The notes: generated from the sequence alone by a model not told the origin. Shown: positions 1-6,420, numbered from the stretch's first letter. The stretch: 7,121 nt of DNA from Anaerolineae bacterium (GCA_020848855.1 JADLHH010000202.1:1-7121); one strand, 5' to 3'. Made by a program: numbers and translations.

Positions 1-81
1 ACTGCCGCTGTAGACAGGCAGAACTTCATCACCAATCAAAAATCCGTCAGGTACGACCTGAACCCTACGCGCAGCACTCAT
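1..81 (-). CDS. N-terminus of a probable glycoside hydrolase (partial)
   Basis: This is the first 27 codons of a gene that runs off the left edge. It starts at the ATG at 81-79, behind a clear Shine-Dalgarno sequence (GAGGTGA) seven bases upstream, and 30 bases after the stop of the nucleoside hydrolase, so it looks like the next gene of the same operon. The visible peptide contains GFLIGDEVLPVYSGS. This resembles the opening beta-strand of GH35-like and related beta-galactosidases, where a 'FLIDGxPxxxYSGxxHYxR' pattern begins the catalytic barrel. The match is from memory of the family and covers very few residues; no catalytic residue is in view. No signal peptide is seen, so a cytoplasmic enzyme acting on an imported glycoside would fit. 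The gene itself is fairly sure; the family is tentative. Confidence 0.55.
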   Translation of the reverse strand, partial: MSAARRVQVVPDGFLIGDEVLPVYSGS

Positions 82-111
82 TCGCGTATCACCTCATGGA
101 AGGGGGCAAAG

Positions 112-1104
112 TTAGGATGACATTTGACCAGCATCGGCATCCATATCCCGAATGCGCGCAAGCCAGAAATCGACAAATGCGGGCGCATCGACCTGCGTGC
201 AGACCCGGAGATTAGGTGTGCGTTCCGGGTGAGCAATGGTGCGCACCACATCGTCCAGAAATTCGATGGCGACGTGCATCCGCTTCGTGACCACGAGTTG
301 GGTCGCCATACTCGTGTATACCGCCAGCGGATCGTGCATGAAGGTGCGCCCCTGGTAGATATCTTCCGACAGCTTCAACTCGTCCGAAAGCGACGCCATG
401 CCTTCGAGCATGTGCTCCATCAGCGTAACCAGCGCGTCGGCAAGCGGACGCCTCCACATTCGCATGATCGCTCGCTGTTCGGTGGTCAGGAAAACCTGCG
501 TCGTGACTTCGATAGGCACCAACGTCAGCGGGATGCCTGAGTCGAACACGAGGCGCGTCGCCAGTGGATCGCAGTTGAGGTTGGTCTCCAGCATAGGATG
601 CCAGTCCGTGCCAGTGAAGCTAACCGCCCCGCCCATGAGGGTGATGTCCTGAATCATGTCCGCCAGCCGAGGTTCAAGCTGAAGCGCCCGCCCGACATTC
701 GTCAGCGCGCCGATAGTGATGAGCGACAATTCGCCGGGGTAAGCTGCTGCCCGCTCGATGATGAAGCGCGCGGCGGCGTCGCGGGACGCAGCGAGATCGG
801 CGGTCGGCGTCAGTTCGTCAGGCGACAGGATGCCCTGCCCTTCATGACCGCGCAGCTTCGGCATCCAGTGGAAGTTGGGCGGCAGCGGCATTTGCAGCGG
901 GATGCTCGCGCCGGCAACGACCGGAACGTCGGGTCGCCCCGCCAGTTCCAGAACACGCCGGGCAATACGCGCGCGCAGCGGCGCGTCGGCGTGTACTGTC
1001 GTCACGCCTTCGATCAGCAGTTCGGGCGAGAGCGCAGCCAGCGACAGCGCCATCGCATCGTCAACGTCCGTCCCAATGTCGGTATCGAGAATGATTCGTT
1101 TCAT
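112..1104 (-). CDS. Inosine/uridine-preferring nucleoside hydrolase family protein
   Basis: This 330-residue enzyme belongs to the family that hydrolyses the N-glycosidic bond of ribonucleosides to give ribose and a free base. The Ca-binding signature near the N-terminus is intact: DTDIGTDVDDA at about residues 7-17 supplies the family's Asp cluster. Further conserved blocks are ITIGALTNV (about 129-137), LMGGAV (156-161), NLNCDP (175-180) and MHDPLAVY (256-263). The His-Asp pair of the last block corresponds to the general-acid His and Ca-ligand Asp of characterised members. Length matches the family and there is no export signal, so it should be cytoplasmic. I chose the ATG at 1104-1102; a TTG nine bases upstream, directly abutting the stop of the permease gene, is the alternative and would add three residues. 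No strong ribosome site is visible, so translation is probably coupled to the permease. Ribosides in general, or another N-glycoside, could be the substrate. Confidence 0.93.
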   Translation of the reverse strand: MKRIILDTDIGTDVDDAMALSLAALSPELLIEGVTTVHADAPLRARIARRVLELAGRPDVPVVAGASIPLQMPLPPNFHWMPKLRGHEGQGILSPDELTPTADLAASRDAAARFIIERAAAYPGELSLITIGALTNVGRALQLEPRLADMIQDITLMGGAVSFTGTDWHPMLETNLNCDPLATRLVFDSGIPLTLVPIEVTTQVFLTTEQRAIMRMWRRPLADALVTLMEHMLEGMASLSDELKLSEDIYQGRTFMHDPLAVYTSMATQLVVTKRMHVAIEFLDDVVRTIAHPERTPNLRVCTQVDAPAFVDFWLARIRDMDADAGQMSS

Positions 1105-1113
1105 GCGGTTCAA

Positions 1114-2016
1114 CTAGCTTTTGACTGCGCCGAGCGTCAAGCCCTGCACAATGTAGCGCTGCGCAAAGACCACCAGCAAAAGCGCCGGAACGCTTTGCAG
1201 GATTGACCCGGCGGTCATCACCGCCCACCGGGTTTCGAATGCCGCCTGCATCGAGGCGAGCGCCACCGGCGTCGTCTTGGCGGCGACCGACGAGGTCAGC
1301 GTCACGGCGAACAGAAACTCGTTCCACATCGCCATGAAACCGAGGATGGCGACCGTCGCCAGCGCCGGTTTCGAGAGCGGCAGGTAAATTCGGTACAGCA
1401 CCGACAGCCGTGTGCATCCGTCGACACGCGCCGCGTCGTCCAAATCCTGCGGAATTTCCTGAAAGAACACCGAGAGCAGCCAGACGGCGAACGGCAGGTT
1501 GAACGCTGTGTAGACGATGATCAGCGTCCAGCGGTTGTCGAACAGCCGAAGCTGCGTCGCCAGCATGAACAGCGGGACGACCAGCACCATGCCCGGCAGC
1601 ATCCGCAGCGTGAGCATAAGCAGCAGCATCGGCTTGCGACCGGGAAACGACAGCTTGCCAAAGGCGTAGCCCGCCAGCGTGCTGACGATGATCATCAGGA
1701 ACGTAGCGATGCCGGCAGTCACCAGCGAATTCACCAGCCCGGCGGGAATGTCCGAGACCGGCTGCTGCCCCGGCGGCAGCAGCGCCAGCGCGTCGGCATA
1801 ATTCGCAAACGTCGGGCTTTCCGGGAAGATGGTCGGCGGCATCCTGAAAATCTCAAGCTGCGTCTTGAATGAGCTTGATGCAATCCACAGCAGCGGAAAC
1901 AGGTCGACGATGGCGATCACGATCAGGACAAGATAGAAGAGCGTCCCGCTGATGGTGCGCCGCACGACTTTTCCGGTGTCTACCCCCGCCTGATAACGTT
2001 GAACTGCAGAAACCAT
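1114..2016 (-). CDS. CUT1 carbohydrate ABC transporter permease, MalG-type
   Basis: This 300-residue inner-membrane permease has about six membrane helices, roughly at 24-46, 97-120, 129-153, 162-184, 217-240 and 267-288. The cytoplasmic EAA loop that docks on the ATPase is at about 187-218, with the pattern EIPQDLDDAARVDG followed by YLPLSKP. The C-terminus ends QRYIVQGLTLGAVKS, a typical MalG-family ending. It forms a heterodimeric channel with the permease encoded just upstream and receives substrate from the binding protein. The ATG at 2016-2014 has an AGAGGAAG ribosome site next to it, and only 12 bases separate it from the stop of the upstream permease, so the two are co-transcribed. 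The transported sugar cannot be assigned from the permease sequence. Confidence 0.95.
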   Translation of the reverse strand: MVSAVQRYQAGVDTGKVVRRTISGTLFYLVLIVIAIVDLFPLLWIASSSFKTQLEIFRMPPTIFPESPTFANYADALALLPPGQQPVSDIPAGLVNSLVTAGIATFLMIIVSTLAGYAFGKLSFPGRKPMLLLMLTLRMLPGMVLVVPLFMLATQLRLFDNRWTLIIVYTAFNLPFAVWLLSVFFQEIPQDLDDAARVDGCTRLSVLYRIYLPLSKPALATVAILGFMAMWNEFLFAVTLTSSVAAKTTPVALASMQAAFETRWAVMTAGSILQSVPALLLVVFAQRYIVQGLTLGAVKS

Positions 2017-2028
2017 AGCTTCCTCTGC

Positions 2029-2979
2029 CTAAAACAGCCGTACTTCCGTGCGAATGGCGCGGATGAGAATCCCGCCAATCACCATGCCGATGACGCCGAT
2101 GAAAACCGACAGCGCCGCAGCAACCCCCAGGTTGCCTTCCACGAACGCCGTCCGGTACAGCAGCATCCCCAGCACTTCCGTCGTGCGACCGGGACCGCCC
2201 CCCGTGAGGACGTAGACCACGTCGAACGCGCGGAAGATCTCCGTGCTGCGCAGCAGCAGGACGATCACGGTCGCGGGGCGCAGCATCGGCAGGACAATGT
2301 GGTAGAAACGCCGGAACGCATTCGCACCGTCGACTTCAGCAGCTTCCAGAACTTCCTGCGGAAGCTGCTGAAGTGCCGCCAGCAGAATCACGGTCACGAA
2401 CGGGAGCCACGTCCAGGTATCGACCATGATCAGGATGGGTAAACCCAGCGACGGGTCGGACAGCCAGCGTGGGGCTTGCAACCCGGTCTGCTCGATGAGA
2501 TAGTTGATGACGCCAAAATTGCCGGACAGCAGGTAGCGCCACTGAATGCCGATCACGATTGGCGCGAGCACCATCGGCAGGATGAAAATCGAGCGAAAGA
2601 TGCGCTGTCCCCGGAACTGACGGTTCAGCAGCAGCGCCAAGCCCATCCCCAGCACATACTGAACGACAACACCCCCCACCACCAGCATCAGGCTGATGCC
2701 GACCGAGTTCCAGAAGCGCGACGAGTTGAAAAGCTGCATGAAATTCGCCAGCCCGACGAATGGTTTTTCCGCCCCCGCTGGCGTCGACCACGACCACTCC
2801 TGCACGGCGATGCTCAGGTTGAAGAGCGTCGGGTACACCAGCACCGCGACGACCAGCAGCATCGCCGGAGCGACCAGCAGATAGCCGACCAACGTATCCG
2901 GCTTGAGGCTTTGGCGCCACGCCGCGCTCGGCTGAGGCGCGCGCCGGATTTCTCGCTTGCCGGTAGTCGAAGTTTCCAT
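2029..2979 (-). CDS. CUT1 carbohydrate ABC transporter permease, MalF-type
   Basis: This 316-residue membrane protein is the first permease of the pair. The N-terminal 28 or so residues are polar. The first helix follows at about 31-55 (VGYLLVAPAMLLVVAVLVYP), the usual start of MalF/UgpA-like permeases without the extra MalF helices. The EAA loop is at about 206-235, containing QEVLEAAEVDGA and IVLPMLRP, followed by the family's LTGGGPG turn at 258-264. The start is the ATG at 2979-2977; the nearest purine-rich ribosome site (AGAGGGCGG) is weak and rather far upstream. The gene lies 142 bases after the binding-protein stop, a gap carrying a large inverted repeat, and 12 bases before the second permease. 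It should pair with that permease and with an ATPase not encoded in this window. Confidence 0.95.
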   Translation of the reverse strand: METSTTGKREIRRAPQPSAAWRQSLKPDTLVGYLLVAPAMLLVVAVLVYPTLFNLSIAVQEWSWSTPAGAEKPFVGLANFMQLFNSSRFWNSVGISLMLVVGGVVVQYVLGMGLALLLNRQFRGQRIFRSIFILPMVLAPIVIGIQWRYLLSGNFGVINYLIEQTGLQAPRWLSDPSLGLPILIMVDTWTWLPFVTVILLAALQQLPQEVLEAAEVDGANAFRRFYHIVLPMLRPATVIVLLLRSTEIFRAFDVVYVLTGGGPGRTTEVLGMLLYRTAFVEGNLGVAAALSVFIGVIGMVIGGILIRAIRTEVRLF

Positions 2980-3029
2980 TACAGCGTCCGCCCTCTGGTT
3001 ACTTGAAATATGCTGCTAGAATGTGGGAT

Positions 3030-3099
3030 GGTGCCTTTCCTGCGATGCGTCTCAACGGGCATTCTCAGGGCTTCGTCATGACCATCGGTGAAAGGCACC
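3030..3099 (-). promoter_or_regulatory. Intercistronic inverted repeat, possible mRNA stem-loop
   Basis: The arms GGTGCCTTTC (3030-3039) and GAAAGGCACC (3090-3099) are perfect 10-bp complements. Three further pairs (TCC-type ends) form beyond a single mismatch, and an inner CGATG/CATCG pair (3043-3047 with 3083-3087) can extend the stem. The loop is about 50 bases and no T-run follows in the minus-strand direction, so this is not an ordinary intrinsic terminator. Lying directly after the binding-protein gene and before the permeases, it could stabilise the upstream mRNA end or limit readthrough. That would give the usual excess of binding protein over membrane components. The repeat is seen directly; the role is inferred by analogy with the malE-malF gap of enterobacteria. 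Confidence 0.5.
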
Positions 3100-3121
3100 G
3101 TCCGCACCTCGTTCATGCGCC

Positions 3122-4426
3122 TCAGCGCACCATCTGGACGATTTCTGCCTGGGCTTCGTCGAGCGCCTGCTGAGGCGTGGCAGCCATCGTGATGGCGGTG
3201 TTCAAAGCGACCGACAGACGCAGCATGACATTGTTGATCTGCGCCCATTTCGGCAGCGGCTTCGCCCACTGCATCTGCTCAAGCCATGCATCAATGAACG
3301 GGTTCGCCTGCTGAACCACCGGGTCGCTGGGGTCCATCGCCGAGAAGCGCGCGACCAGACCTTCGGACACCAGCAGGTCCTGCTGGCGTTCCTTGGTGAC
3401 GGCGAACTCGACGTACTGCAGCGCCGCTTCTTTGTTCGGGGAATCCTTCGGCACGACCATCAGCCAGTGGTCGATCACCGCGCCGTTCTGGACGCCCGCC
3501 GGCAGCGGCGCAACCGCAAATTTGCCGGGCACGACCGACAGTTCGGGGTTGTTGCCGAGACCGACCATATACTGCCAGTTAATCGCTGTGCCGCCACGCC
3601 CCTGAATGAACAGGTTGTGGACATCTTCGTAGATCATCTCGGCGGTTTCGGGCGGCGCAACCTGATGCACGTTGACGAGATCGACGACGTACTGAAGCGC
3701 AGTCACGTTGGCTTCACTGTTGACGGTGGGGACGAGATTTTCATCCGCCAGCCCGCCGCCCGCCTGATACAGCCAGCTCACCAGCTTGAACCCCGGCTGA
3801 ACGGCGCGCGCGCTGCCTTCCAGCAGCGTACCCCAAATCTTCGGGCTGCCGTCGGTTGGCTCGATAGTCAGCGCCTTGGCGACTTCCAGGTACTCATCCC
3901 AGTTGGTCGGCGCCGTCAGCCCTGCCGCCTCGATCAGATCGGTGCGATAGAAGTTCGCCGGCGTCGAATTGAGCATCGGCATACCGCGCAGAATACCCTG
4001 CAGGTCGCGTACGTTTTCGACCGACGATGGCGACAGGTCGGCGACCAGTTCGTCGTCGAACAGCCCGCCAATGTCTTCCAGGTACGGCGCGGCGGGATAC
4101 ATCATGGCATTCGTGATGGGGAACAGGTCGTAAGCGCCGGTCTGGGCGAGCAGTTCGGTCATCATCTTGACCTGAAGCTCGTTGAACGGCACTTCGGTAA
4201 TGTTGAGGCTGTAGCCGGTCATCGCCTGGAACGCCTCACCGGTGCGGCGATAGCTCTCCGTCTGCGGGCTGGAGTGCGAAAGCATGTTCAGCACCTGCGT
4301 CGCCTGGAGCCGGTTGACGTTGAAGAGCGGTCGAGCGCCGACGACACCGTTCAGCGTCCCGGCGGCTGCCATGCTGCCCAGCAGCTTTAAGACCGAGCGA
4401 CGACTCATCCGGTTGATGTCAGACAT
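3122..4426 (-). CDS. Extracellular sugar-type solute-binding protein with Tat signal
   Basis: This 434-residue protein of the SBP_bac_1-type family captures the substrate outside the membrane and hands it to the two downstream permeases. The N-terminus carries a twin-arginine signal, SRRSVLK at residues 8-14. A short hydrophobic stretch follows, with a plausible cleavage site after VGA near residue 31, so it should be exported folded. No cysteine is visible anywhere, so there is no lipobox and no lipid anchor; retention at the cell surface must work otherwise. Family-typical segments are TNWDEYLEVAKAL (about 174-186), GGTAINWQY (about 278-286) and LMVVPKDSPNKEAALQYVEF (about 322-341). The start is the ATG at 4426-4424, because AAAGGTGA sits five bases upstream; a GTG nine bases further up is inside that ribosome site. 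The ligand is unknown. Confidence 0.95.
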   Translation of the reverse strand: MSDINRMSRRSVLKLLGSMAAAGTLNGVVGARPLFNVNRLQATQVLNMLSHSSPQTESYRRTGEAFQAMTGYSLNITEVPFNELQVKMMTELLAQTGAYDLFPITNAMMYPAAPYLEDIGGLFDDELVADLSPSSVENVRDLQGILRGMPMLNSTPANFYRTDLIEAAGLTAPTNWDEYLEVAKALTIEPTDGSPKIWGTLLEGSARAVQPGFKLVSWLYQAGGGLADENLVPTVNSEANVTALQYVVDLVNVHQVAPPETAEMIYEDVHNLFIQGRGGTAINWQYMVGLGNNPELSVVPGKFAVAPLPAGVQNGAVIDHWLMVVPKDSPNKEAALQYVEFAVTKERQQDLLVSEGLVARFSAMDPSDPVVQQANPFIDAWLEQMQWAKPLPKWAQINNVMLRLSVALNTAITMAATPQQALDEAQAEIVQMVR

Positions 4427-4560
4427 AATGGTCACCTTTCTCCGTGTAAAATCCTTCTCGCAAAGCTTCCTATCACCAGAAGATACGTCTGCTTATTTGC
4501 CGCCTCCTCGCCTAACCAACACCGTGATCGCCACGCAGGGATACCTGCCAGCCGGAATGT
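4427..4560 (-). other. Gap between regulator and binding-protein genes
   Basis: These 134 bases separate the stop of the LacI-type gene from the binding-protein start. I see the ribosome site at the downstream end and two small stem-loops near the upstream end: GCAGG-GATA-CCTGC at 4535-4548 and CGTG-ATCGC-CACG at 4523-4535. They overlap and neither is followed by a T-run, so no convincing terminator is present. I find no copy of the AAACGTTTTC operator here and no convincing -35/-10 pair. Readthrough from the promoter upstream of the regulator is the simplest way to express the transporter genes, but an undetected internal promoter cannot be excluded. Confidence 0.45.
4432..4439 (-). promoter_or_regulatory. 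Ribosome binding site that fixes the binding-protein start
   Basis: The sequence AAAGGTGA lies five bases before the ATG at 4426-4424. It includes the bases of an in-frame GTG (4435-4433) that would otherwise extend the protein by three residues. Because the GTG is part of the Shine-Dalgarno sequence, the ATG is the better start. This is the strongest ribosome site in the operon and fits the high expression expected of a binding protein. Confidence 0.8.
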
Positions 4561-5583
4561 CTATCGCTCCCCTGCTCCACGACGACCCAAACCGCAGGAG
4601 TCGCGCACGATTAGCTCACCCTGCACCGCCACTTCGTCAACAAATTCACGTTCGCCGTTGATCTGCTGAAGCAAAATGCGCGCCGCTTCGACCCCCATCT
4701 GATACGTGGGATAGGTGATGGTGGTCAGGCTGGGGCGAATGATGCGCGCCATCGGCTGATCGTCGAAGCCGACGATGGCGAGGTCATCCGGCACTTTGAG
4801 TCCCCGGTCATTCGCCGCGTAGATCGACCCGACAGCCAGCATGTCGTTCGCCGTGAAAATGGCAGTCGGGCGATCCGGCTGCTCCAGAAGTTTCAGAGCC
4901 GCATCGTAGCCGCTGTCCAGTTCCCAGGTCGACGGCATGATAAGCTGCGGGTCGATGATCGCGCCGAAGCGCCGGTGCGCGTTGATATAGCCCTGCAGGC
5001 GGTCACGCGCCATGTAGTAGGTTTCCTTGCCGTTGATAAAGCCGATGCGCCGATGCCCCGCGTTGAGCAGGTGCATGACCGCCATCTCCGCGCCATACGC
5101 ATTATCGGCGATCACCGAGTTGAGAACGGCGGTGCCGAACAGGCGCTGGCAGAAGGCATACGGCTTTTGCAGGCGCTGCAGGTACGGTATCGCCGATGCA
5201 TCCCACGTATCGACGACGATCAGACCATCCACGCCACGACTCAGGAGCGAGTCAATCGCTTTTCGCTGCAGGCTGGTGTCGTTGTGCAGACTGATGATGA
5301 CGCAGAAGTACCCTTCGGGATTAAGCGTGTTCTCGATGCCTTCGAAGATCGCCGTCGTGAACGGCACGGTGATGCTGTCCGCCACGATCCCGATGGTGAA
5401 TGAGCGATCCATGCGCAGGGTGCGGGCGGCGATATTGGGTCGGTAGCCCAACTCGGCTGCGACCTGGAACACACGCGCCCGCGCATCGTGAGAGACGGCA
5501 TGGTCACTGTTGTTGAGGACGCGGGAAGCCGTCGTCACCGAGACGCCGGCAGCTTTCGCCAACTCTCGCAGTGTGACCGTCAT
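4561..5583 (-). CDS. LacI/GalR-family transcriptional regulator
   Basis: This 340-residue repressor-type protein has the standard two-part layout. Residues 4-25 form the helix-turn-helix (TLRELAKAAGVSVTTASRVL). The hinge NIAARTLR is at 50-57; its Leu56 is at the position that in LacI and PurR inserts into a central CpG of the operator. A periplasmic-binding-protein-like effector domain begins at about residue 62 (FTIGIVADS) and includes AIFTANDMLAVG (241-252) and VPDDLAIVGFDD (264-275). Length is typical. The ATG at 5583-5581 follows a G-rich, rather poor ribosome site. The gene is first in the operon and its promoter is flanked by two CG-centred palindromes, so it very likely represses itself and the downstream transport genes until a sugar or nucleoside-like inducer binds. 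The inducer cannot be read from the sequence. Confidence 0.95.
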   Translation of the reverse strand: MTVTLRELAKAAGVSVTTASRVLNNSDHAVSHDARARVFQVAAELGYRPNIAARTLRMDRSFTIGIVADSITVPFTTAIFEGIENTLNPEGYFCVIISLHNDTSLQRKAIDSLLSRGVDGLIVVDTWDASAIPYLQRLQKPYAFCQRLFGTAVLNSVIADNAYGAEMAVMHLLNAGHRRIGFINGKETYYMARDRLQGYINAHRRFGAIIDPQLIMPSTWELDSGYDAALKLLEQPDRPTAIFTANDMLAVGSIYAANDRGLKVPDDLAIVGFDDQPMARIIRPSLTTITYPTYQMGVEAARILLQQINGEREFVDEVAVQGELIVRDSCGLGRRGAGER

Positions 5584-5696
5584 CGCCCACCCCCGCTCGC
5601 GCCGCAGCCGAAAAATTGACTGAAACGACTCGCGTCAAGGGAAGTTGAATCGCTGCTCGGCACATGGTCGCCGCTGAAGTTTGGGAGTTGGCAATA

Positions 5697-5712
5697 TGGG
5701 AAACGTTTTCTA
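5697..5712. promoter_or_regulatory. Downstream LacI-family operator (O1)
   Basis: This is a CG-centred imperfect palindrome with core AAACGTTTTC at 5701-5710 and centre between 5704 and 5705. The four inner base pairs on each side are symmetric and symmetry partly continues (G5699/C5710, T5697/A5712). It lies about +6 to +21 relative to the start predicted from the promoter at 5725-5752, where a bound repressor would block initiation or early elongation. The type of site matches the hinge Leu of the regulator encoded downstream. Confidence 0.75.
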
Positions 5713-5724
5713 ACCAAGAACAAA

Positions 5725-5752
5725 ATCATACCTGTAACTTCACTATTCTCAA
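5725..5752 (-). promoter_or_regulatory. Sigma-70-like promoter of the lacI-transporter operon
   Basis: On the minus strand TTGAGA (5752-5747) and TATGAT (5730-5725) are separated by 16 bases. Both boxes are one base away from consensus and the spacing is near optimal, so transcription would begin near 5718 and leave a leader of about 135 bases before the regulator's ATG. Two near-identical palindromes bracket the promoter. The leader (5584-5718) shows no terminator or recognisable riboswitch. Confidence 0.7.
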
Positions 5753-6237
5753 TGGCAAACGTTTTCCATTAACACCCTCATTGTATCGCGGGTTGATGGG
5801 TTGTCAAGAAAATGACAGCCATGATCTAGCAGGGATGGATCGCCGCGCGTTGGGAGCAGTCCCGCAGCGGCAGGTATATCGTCGCGGCTGCCTTCGAGGG
5901 AAACGATGTCGTAATCCGTGCCGCGTTCGCGCGGATGAGCGATACCATGAAGACGCAGATTCATCGCGAAGGCTGTGGGGATATGACAAAGCCTCCCCTG
6001 CGAAGCCGGTTCGACATGCGGGTTTGTGACGTTGTACCAAATGGACATCATCCGACCAGCGTCTTGTAATGCCGTCATCATGGCGCGACAGTCCAGGTGA
6101 CGAACACGTCCGTCAGAGCCGCCGAATGGTGAAAACCGAGCCGCTTCGTACAATCCGCCCAAATCAGATTGTGTATGCGCGTGCATCACGAAGTGCAGCG
6201 CCGGACCCTCCGACCCTCCCGTGTGTAACATGCACAA
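5749..6237 (-). CDS. Hypothetical protein, 162 residues, unrecognised (possibly a gene remnant)
   Basis: I do not recognise this protein. The frame opens with TTG (6237-6235), seven bases after a strong GAGGTG ribosome site (6245-6250). A later ATG at 6231 is the alternative start. By hand count about 64% of third codon positions in the first 80 codons are G or C, more than at second positions in the part counted, as expected of coding DNA here, but the bias is mild. The product is soluble-looking, without signal peptide or membrane helix, and His-rich (12 of 162), with pieces such as MHAHTQSDLGG (18-28), MMSIWYNVTNPHVEP (63-77) and GIAHPRERGTDYDIVS (98-113). The stop codon lies within the -35 box of the regulator promoter and the last six or seven codons within operator O2. 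It could be a small real gene, a decayed gene fragment or a chance open frame. Confidence 0.35.
   Translation of the reverse strand: MCMLHTGGSEGPALHFVMHAHTQSDLGGLYEAARFSPFGGSDGRVRHLDCRAMMTALQDAGRMMSIWYNVTNPHVEPASQGRLCHIPTAFAMNLRLHGIAHPRERGTDYDIVSLEGSRDDIPAAAGLLPTRGDPSLLDHGCHFLDNPSTRDTMRVLMENVCH
5751..5770. promoter_or_regulatory. Upstream LacI-family operator (O2)
   Basis: This 20-bp palindrome is AATGGCAAACGTTTTCCATT, symmetric at every position except the C/T pair at 5756/5765, with the CG centre at 5760-5761. It shares AAACGTTTTC with the downstream site and overlaps the first bases of the -35 box, centred near -42. The inner GCAAACGTTTTC is very like the PurR box known from enterobacteria, although many LacI-family proteins use CG-centred sites of this kind. 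It is the better of the two sites and the likely primary operator. Confidence 0.8.
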
Positions 6238-6266
6238 ATTAGGACACCTCTTAGATTTGAAAGTGA

Positions 6267-6278
6267 CCAGACATCTGG
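6267..6278. repeat. Short palindrome CCAGACATCTGG
   Basis: Two 5-bp arms (CCAGA and TCTGG) are separated by two bases, located between the divergent genes. This could be a small operator, but it is short and symmetry does not extend beyond the arms. Confidence 0.3.
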
Positions 6279-6345
6279 AAACGGACTGAATTCGGCTCCA
6301 TGCACCTATTCGTTTGTATGTAACTGATAAAACATCGGCGGAAAA

Positions 6346-6420
6346 CTTTGTTGCCGTTCGACGGATGGTATCAAGAACTCGTCAACTACACTACCTTTCA
6401 GCGCATAGGTCTTTGTTGCC
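6346..6420 (+). repeat. 10-bp direct repeat CTTTGTTGCC in the amt upstream region
   Basis: Identical copies lie at 6346-6355 and 6411-6420, 65 bp apart start to start. The second copy is immediately before the amt ribosome site. They could be paired regulator sites for nitrogen control or a coincidence; nothing else supports a function. Confidence 0.35.

Noticed and set aside
598..1206. Plus-strand open frame of 202 codons
   Set aside because: It lies antisense to the clearly identified nucleoside hydrolase and permease genes, is very Arg/Gln-rich and shows no family motifs; it is a shadow of their codon bias.
3467..4390. Plus-strand open frame of 307 codons
   Set aside because: It is fully antisense to the solute-binding protein, whose motifs are convincing; its composition (Arg, His, Gln, Val) is typical of a reverse-strand shadow.
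4523..4548. Possible terminator after the LacI-type gene
   Set aside because: The two small stems are 4-5 bp, overlap each other and have no following T-run.
5802..5817. Inverted repeat TGTCA-N6-TGACA
   Set aside because: It is only 5 bp per arm, inside the hypothetical frame, with no promoter next to it; expected by chance in a window of this size.
6320..6335. GlnR-like half site GTAAC followed by AAACA upstream of amt
   Set aside because: The spacing is one base off the known GTnAC-n6-GnAAC arrangement and the second half is a poor match; too short to support a claim.
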